Shown in pieces: positions 58,354 to 64,000 of a stretch of DNA of 64,000 nucleotides. Source of the DNA: Bettongia penicillata ogilbyi (taxonomy: Eukaryota; Chordata; Mammalia; Diprotodontia; Potoroidae); assembly GCA_023548195.1 (NCBI GenBank), contig JAJHZJ010000028.1, positions 372,001 through 436,000 of the forward strand, in the 5' to 3' direction. Each line of letters opens with the position of its first letter. Position 1 is the stretch's first letter. The notes below the pieces were generated by a model that worked only from the letters and a program-made list of their open reading frames with translations, ran no database searches and was not told the DNA's origin. The translations under genes were made by a program, and so were the position numbers.

Positions 58354-59013
58354 TTTTCCCGACAGTTACTTGACTTCTGAGATTCCTCTCCACACCCACC
58401 TCACCTCCAGTTCATCCCAACTAGTGCTTCCCGGCTGATATTCAAATGCTGCTTCCCAGTGTGGGGGAAGTGCTGCTATTCAGTGTGTAATTAAATTCAG
58501 GTGCTGAGGTGGGGGCAGGGCCGCCAAACAGGGCTCAGTTCCTTCGTGGGGTTTATGTGGAGATCTTCAGCAATGGATGTCAGCTCCTGCCTGTTTTGGG
58601 AGCCCCTGTTTGCTGCTGCTTCTGCTGCTACCTCCTGAGGGGGCCTGAGTTATGGAGACACCTTGCTCCCCTTTCATCGAGCTGAAAAGGCCCTCTCACA
58701 GACATTTGGCACCTGTGGGTTACGGGACCCTCCTGGCTGCTGGAAAATTTGCCCCTGAAGCCTGCTCAGATCTGTTCCACTCAGTGCTGTGCAGCCAAGG
58801 TAGGACTAGACTCTGCTCCAGGTCTGGTGCATGATGGACCTTTGGTATCGGTTTTTCAGGGCTCTCTGGAACAGAAATCTCCTCCATTCCATTGACGTTT
58901 GGCTTTAGCTGCTCCAGAATTTGTTAGGAGTTCTTCTTTATAGGTATTTTATGGGCTGTGGGTTAGGAGCTAGCATATGTGTATCTTTCTACTCTGCCAT
59001 CTTGGCTCCTCCC

Positions 59014-59024
59014 GATGGTTTCTT
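59014..59024 (+). repeat. Right target-site duplication of HAL1-K
   Basis: GATGGTTTCTT, then host ORF1 continues (GGAAGATATTTTCCAGACTG). Confidence 0.7.
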
Positions 59025-59636
59025 GGAAGATATTTTCCAGACTGTTTTTTTTTTTTTTCATTGTGGCTTATTGGTAGACCAATAATACTTAAATTTTCTC
59101 TCCTGGATGTATTTTGTAGGTCAGTTGTTTTTTCTATAAGATATTTTACATTTTCTTCTATCTTTTCATTGTTTAGATTTTGTTTGACTGATTCTTGATG
59201 TATTATAGAGTCATTAGTTTCTACATGCCCAGTTCTATTTTTTATCATATTGCTTTCTTCAGTTAACTTTTTCATCTCCTTTTTCATTTGTCCAATTATT
59301 TCTTTTAAGGAATTATTTTCTCCAGTTAGTTTTTGTATTTTCTTTTCTATCTGTCCAATTTTCCCTGTTAGATTTTGTTCAATTTTCCTTTTTAAAAGAA
59401 AATTTGTAGAATTGTTTTTTCATACTTTTAAAATCATTGGCCAGTTTTTCTTCTATTTCCTTCTTCAACTGTTCCAGCAGAGCTCTTTGTGCATATGAGC
59501 AGTCCATAATCCCTTCTGAAGTTCCAGATGGGAGTACAGTCTCAGTATTGCACTCTTTGGTATTCATATTTTGGTTCTTGTCTCCATAGAAAGATTCTAT
59601 TTTCTTTTCCTTCTTGCTTTGCTTCTTCTTACTCAT

Positions 59637-59735
59637 GATGATGATGCTTTGTGTATTGTGGTCTTTGGTTCCTTCAACTAGAAACTGGAGAACCTGATAT
59701 TGAACCGACTAGTATGAGAAAGCAAAGGACATGTG

Positions 59736-59777
<42 letters not shown>

Positions 59778-60560
59778 CCCAGGATTAGCCCTGGGACTAG
59801 CTTATTAACTGTTGGGCAGGGGTGGTCTTGTCAAGGGAGATCTCCTCAGTTGAGCTAGAGAAAAGGTAAGCTCAGGGGTTGGTGATCCCAGCTGCCCTGT
59901 TGTCTTCCTGTTTCCCCTGGAGTGCTGAGGCATGCCTGGGTCCACCCAGGCTCTCCTCCTATGGGGCTTCTCTCTTGTTGGTTCACCTCTGCCAGAGTAA
60001 GGGCAATATTCCTTAGCTATTTTCCTAGCCTCATGTGCTATGAGACTGTTTGCCCTTCTGCTGATCCCACTGATCCAGTAATTTTCTGGGGAAATATTTT
60101 ATGGTTCTTTCAAGGTCAACAAGGTGAAGGGGAGAGAGCATTTACTGATCACTCCACCATTTTGGCTCCCAGAAATTCAAGTAGGTGACTTACTGACATT
60201 TAATCTGTAGGCTGATAGTCTCAGGAGAGGCTGCAGCTGATACCTGGGACTCAGCGGCTGTTACTCCCTCCGGTGGTCTCCTGCCCTGGACTGCCACTCT
60301 GTCATCTGCTGTGCAACTGCTGCCACAGGCTGCCCCAGGACACTGTGCTGTGTGCTGTGTGCTCTTCCTCCCCTGCAGAACAAATCCTTCCCGTCTACAT
60401 CCCAGTCGTTCCTGGTCGGTGAATCTACCACAGTCTGTCTCCTATTGAATTCTGCACCTCCAGAATTTGGCCAGATTCTCTTTTCATAGGTATCTTAAGG
60501 AGTTTGCCTAAGAGCTTATGTGAGTAGCTGTTCTCACTCCTCCATCTTGGCTCTGCCCCC
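59637..60560 (-). promoter_or_regulatory. 5'UTR / presumed promoter of the full-length L1
   Basis: Begins GGGGGCAGAGCCAAGATGG, nearly the same as human L1 (GGGGGAGGAGCCAAGATGG), where the CCAAGATGG core binds YY1 (established in human). ~920 bp, longer than the HAL1 5'UTRs and carrying a TG microsatellite. Activity not shown. Confidence 0.55.
59732..59775. repeat. (TG)n run in the L1 5'UTR
   Basis: About 20 TG units. Unlike in HAL1, where the run is 3' of ORF1, this one is 5' of ORF1. Confidence 0.9.
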
Positions 60561-60579
60561 TAAGGAGGAAATCTTTCTG
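60561..60579 (+). repeat. Right target-site duplication of the full-length L1
   Basis: TAAGGAGGAAATCTTTCTG; see 50807-50827. Confidence 0.65.
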
Positions 60580-61879
60580 AATTGTTATGGCCAGAAAATT
60601 AATGAAACAGAAGATAATCCAAAAACAATTCTTAACTTTCTTGAGTTGGGGAAGCATTGTACTAAGTATAGGAAGTGAAAGATAGATATGAAACAATGTC
60701 TTTAGGGAACTTGCATTTTATTTGGGGGAGGTTAATGGGATGCTATGCTTTTAAGAACTTTGATAAGCCACACCTCACATGAAGGGCCATAGTTTATCCC
60801 CAGTCTAGTATTTTAAGTCTTTTCAACCTCTTGGAACATTTATTTTTCTCTAGTGATGAACACAGGATTGATTAAATGTTAAAGAGAGACAGTAGAAAAG
60901 AACTTGAGTGTATTCACAAACATCCTAAGTATAAACTATCACATAAAGAAATTTTCTATTATCACTACCTTTTCTTTGCATGCCTTCTAAGAATCCTAAT
61001 GATAATACTAAATATAAGTACAAGTATAACACAACATTACTGTTTTAATCCTTATTATTAAGTCATATTAAAGTACTTTTTCAAAAAGCTAAATAGCTTC
61101 TACTTATGCTTTATTCTTTGCTCTCTCAAAATATGTAGAAAATTGGGAAGAGGAGGAGAAAGAAGAAAAGGGAGGAGGCAAATAATACTCATAGAAATCA
61201 TATTTTTCTTTCCTTTTAAAGAAAGAAATACAGAATATATAGAAGAAAGAAATGTATTTCTTCAAAAAAAACCATGACAATTTGTCTAATTGAAAAATTG
61301 AAGACAAATTGAAAATAGTCAGGGTCAGTCATGGAGAAAGGGAGGTACCTTTGTGACCTGGAAGAAAGAATGACTTCAGTCAATTTAATCAACTTCTAAG
61401 ACTTAGAGAGTTTTAGGTCATATATGTACAGTTTCAAAAGTTCAAATAAATTGAACCTAGCAGAGCATTGTGAATTCTCCTGCATGCTTTGAAAACCTTA
61501 ATTTGCCTTCAGGTATCTGCAATTTACAACTATGTCTGATGCAGACTGACCTTTTTACCTAAATATCCTTGCTACTGTATTTACAATTTTGCTAATGCAT
61601 TTAAGAAAAAAGGCAGTGCGAGCTGTATGGATTAGAGAGATCATCAATTATTGTATCACTCCTTTTGGTGAAAGCTTCCATTCCAAAAAGTGATGTAGAC
61701 CTTCATTATTTTTTTCCTCACTTTTTGACCCTATTTATTTATTATCAGAGTTTCATCTAATCTCTAAGGATTCTCGTCATATCCATAAACTTCCCGATGT
61801 TCATGTAGGCAGTTTCAAAGAATAGGGAAAATCAACGTTTGTTTTTCTGCAAACATAAACTGTCAGAAGTTTTCTCTCC

Positions 61880-62830
61880 CTTTCAAACTACTTAACTATA
61901 TTAGAAGGAAAAAATCTAGGTATGACTTCTATCATCAACTCATATGTTCAGTGATAATGCCTTTGCTGCCAGTAAATGGACTAAGCAAATCACAATTGTG
62001 TCCCCAAAATCAATCTGCCTGGCCATTTTTTTTTACTGAAACTTAGCTTGATACATTCAAGTTGAGAGCTCAGGAAGGTTACATAGAGACAGGTTTTGGA
62101 AATTAAACAATGACCTCAATATTTTACATTTTATTTCACTTAAGCTGTCCTTGGGCAACAGATCAATATGATATATCCATGACAATTAGAGAGAGAGAAG
62201 GTTATAAAATTCTGGCTGCAGAGATAATTAAAATTTGCTAAACAGCTCCATCACATCCTTTAATCACTGCCCAAGTTGTGTTTAGCTTAATCATTTTAGT
62301 TTCTTCATTTATTTTAAGACCAAGTCACAAGAACTACCTTATCTGTTTTTAATTGTTCTGCCCAATCCCCCCAAATCCCTATAATTGTTTTATGTTTGAA
62401 TCAAGTTTATTAACAGACATATGGTCAGAACAGAACAATTGCTCCAGTTGGTAAAGCCCTAAGCTAAGCCCAAAATAATTCGATCATTTGTAAATCGTTG
62501 TCACTTGAATGTTTTCTCAATATAGCTTAATTACCATTCAACTCAATGTCAAGTTTCTGGGGAATGACCTCCATTACAATGTACTTCCTGGGAAAAGAGG
62601 GAAATTGAGAGCTCTCTTCTATCATCAAGCTTTATTATTCATGGATAATTCTTCTGCACCACTGAACATCTGCTAATAAATTTGATTCAAGTTTTCATGA
62701 AAGCTTTTACCCTCATCATTCAAACACTGCATGAAATTTATATCAACTGAGAATTCATGTTATTTACTTATTGCTAATTATTCTGATCCTATTAAAAATT
62801 TAGCCCATAATACATTCTGGAAACTTTGAG
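61880..62830. other. Candidate conserved non-coding segment
   Basis: Complex, repeat-free, non-coding sequence with many homeodomain-type ATTA/TAATTA words (for example AGATAATTAAAATTTGC near 62221 and TTTAATCACTGCCC near 62258). Such texture is typical of conserved developmental enhancers, but it is only an impression; conservation cannot be tested here. Confidence 0.25.
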
Positions 62831-63626
62831 AGTGCTTAGGAAGACAAAGCCCAAATAAGACTGAGAAATTTCTTGCTCTTTTCCTCAGAAGTTAGCTGAC
62901 AGGTGGCCACCTTGAAATTATGCTGCAATAGTAAAGTCATTTTTAAAAAAATATTCTTGATACAGAAGGTAATCAGGAGCTCCTGAGAAATCACCTCTGC
63001 ACTTTCTCTCCAGTGTTCTATTCCCTTTATATGCACCTGTATGAAACTTAGATGAGTTTTTATTTTTTAAAAAGTAACTTGTTTCTTATGACTATATATC
63101 AGCGAAAACAACATAATTCAAAGGGAAAGTCAAGAACTACATCAACTGAATTGTTAATTCAGGGAAGACATATGCAATCCAAATTTTAGATCTGTCAAAG
63201 AGTGAACATTGCTTCTTTTCAATAATACCATGAGTACAGGTTTCATTTGATAAAAAACAATAAATATAAATAATAAAACACAATGACAATAAAAATTTAC
63301 TCACTGTTTTCACTCCAGTTATCCTGGGCAAGTGTTGTGACATTTTTTTTTTCTGAATATGAAAGGTATTATCTTTTCCTGGTAGCTCATTCCCAGAACT
63401 AAGGGGAACTGAGAGCTTCTGAGCTTTCAGGAATGCCTGTACAATTTTCTAGTTTGATATAAATGTCTATCATTAGCTAATCCCCCAATAAATGGTAGAA
63501 TGAGACAAGTTCTTGTCACTACAAGATACAAATATGCTCCACCAATAATTAATATTCTGTTAAGAATATAGAAGATATGTTCCATATCCTTTGGATTAGC
63601 ATCTGTGGTATTGACTAGCAAGTGTA

Positions 63627-63656
63627 GACACACACACACACACACACACACACACA
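63627..63656. repeat. (CA)n microsatellite
   Basis: About 15 CA units, not in a recognised element. Confidence 0.95.
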
Positions 63657-64000
63657 TTTCTATCTCTAGGCAGACAAATTAAAATAGCAAGGGTGAAATT
63701 CTTAGAGTGGAAAATATCCCATAATCAGTCTAGTTAAATTTATGTACTTGAACACTGATACCAAGTTAAAAAAAAATATGGCTAGACATGTCTGAGGGTT
63801 TATCTGTGATCTTCTAGTTTAGAGTGCATGAGTTATCTGAGAATAGATAATTATCTCTCCTATTCAGATAACAATCATAAAACACTTCTTTGCTAAAAAA
63901 AAAAATGAAGAATAATGGAAAAATTTGCATATACACATAGAAGCACCACTCTTCAGTAACTCTCTGAGAGTCTATAGCTCACTAGCATTAAGGAAGTTCC

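Larger units (their letters stand above)
56243..59013 (-). mobile_element. HAL1-K: full-length half-L1 inside L1 ORF1
   Basis: Minus strand: GGGAGGAGCCAAGATGGCAG at 59013, 5'UTR to 58354, ORF1 58353-57252, tail with TG run (57078-57116), 3' end TTTATTTTAAAAAAAA at 56243. Length 2.77 kb, no ORF2. Same orientation as its host L1 and flanked by an 11-bp TSD with one mismatch. The ORF1 is close to intact. Confidence 0.88.
55810..59636 (-). pseudogene. ORF1 of the full-length L1, split by HAL1-K
   Basis: N-terminal part 59636-59013 begins MSKKKQSKKEKKIESFYGDKN, which shares the basic KK..IES(F/Y) start with the HAL1 ORF1, followed by coiled coil and the RRM start (TSRRENLSIIGLPISHNEKK). The C-terminal part 56242-55810 resumes at IKENCPEVLDPG-like codons and ends before the spacer. 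An A-run near 59046-59061 (sense strand) shifts the frame. The HAL1-K TSD cuts the codons equivalent to HEII of the RRM. Confidence 0.78.
50822..60560 (-). mobile_element. Full-length L1 (5'UTR, ORF1, ORF2, 3'UTR), interrupted by HAL1-K
   Basis: Minus strand: GGGGGCAGAGCCAAGATGGAGG at 60560, 5'UTR to 59637, ORF1 59636-59013 plus 56242-55810, purine-rich spacer, ORF2 ~55235-51330, 3'UTR to 50822. Without HAL1-K it is ~7.0 kb. A short TSD flanks it. This is the type of autonomous element that could supply ORF2 protein to HAL1. The copy itself is inactive: ORF2 has many stops, a mutated endonuclease residue and an AT-repeat insertion. Confidence 0.85.
60580..64000. other. Repeat-poor intergenic DNA, no gene seen
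   Basis: No L1 or SINE recognised apart from a weak L2/L3-like patch at 60650-60760 (TACTAAGTATAGGAAGTGAAAGA..). No coding frame. It has balanced composition with many TAATTA and ATTA-type words in 61880-62830 and could be ancestral single-copy DNA. Confidence 0.5.

Noticed and set aside
1..64000. Endogenous retrovirus, DNA transposon, CRISPR, tRNA or rRNA
   Set aside because: No paired LTRs, gag-pol frame, terminal inverted repeats, spaced direct-repeat array or cloverleaf was recognised; tRNA-like sequence occurs only as SINE heads.

Overview
The window looks like marsupial (metatherian) intergenic DNA. The evidence is the set of repeats: tRNA-derived CORE-SINEs of the Mar1/WSINE type, MIR-like, L2 and CR1/L3 fossils, and very abundant L1-derived sequence whose 5' ends begin with a GGGGG..GAGCCAAGATGG block. 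The species cannot be fixed from the sequence. I found no host protein-coding exon, rRNA, tRNA, CRISPR array or endogenous retrovirus. By rough addition about 70% of the window is L1 or half-L1 (HAL1-like) sequence.

The dominant unit is a ~2.8-kb element, called HAL1 here: a GC-richer 5'UTR of ~650 bp, one ORF for an L1 ORF1-type RNA-binding protein (~367 aa), and a ~1.05-kb purine-rich tail with an embedded (CA)n run and a terminal AATAAATAAA/poly(A). No ORF2 (endonuclease/reverse transcriptase) follows ORF1. Copies on the minus strand: A (1741-4560), E (10032-11368), H (19500-21754), I (36041-38860), J (46041-49003) and K (56243-59013). Copies on the plus strand: B (7074-8400) and L (25313-28230). 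Only copy H keeps an uninterrupted ORF1 (19991-21094). Older HAL1/L1 elements act as hosts for these insertions: an old L1 with ORF1 and ORF2 (8958-16600, +), an old HAL1 (17041-22065, -), an old HAL1 (23824-33247, +) and a full-length but decayed L1 (50822-60560, -).

Layout: 1-5357, L1 pieces and HAL1-A; 5358-7073, old non-L1 sequence with an L2 tail; 7074-8400, HAL1-B; 8421-8850, two SINEs; 8958-16600, old L1 holding HAL1-E; 17041-22065, old HAL1 holding HAL1-H; 23824-33247, old HAL1 holding HAL1-L and a 5'-truncated L1 that itself holds a third L1; 33248-46019, older sequence with HAL1-I and L2/CR1/MIR/SINE fossils; 46020-49021, HAL1-J with its target-site duplication (TSD); 49004-50806, no recognised repeat; 50822-60560, the L1 holding HAL1-K; 60580-64000, repeat-poor, possibly conserved non-coding DNA.

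How the parts relate: HAL1 lacks its own endonuclease and reverse transcriptase, so its copies must have been moved by ORF2 protein of autonomous L1s such as the relatives whose remains lie here. The most interesting signals concern this parasitism. (i) Two HAL1 copies (E and H) are bounded by TSDs but truncated at the 3' end with no poly(A). (ii) Insertions repeatedly hit one ~60-bp segment of ORF1, three of them at a TTTCTT/G nick. (iii) The old HAL1 tail carries what looks like the scar of the original ORF2 deletion. I see no unknown enzyme system; the novelty, if any, is in retrotransposon mechanism.
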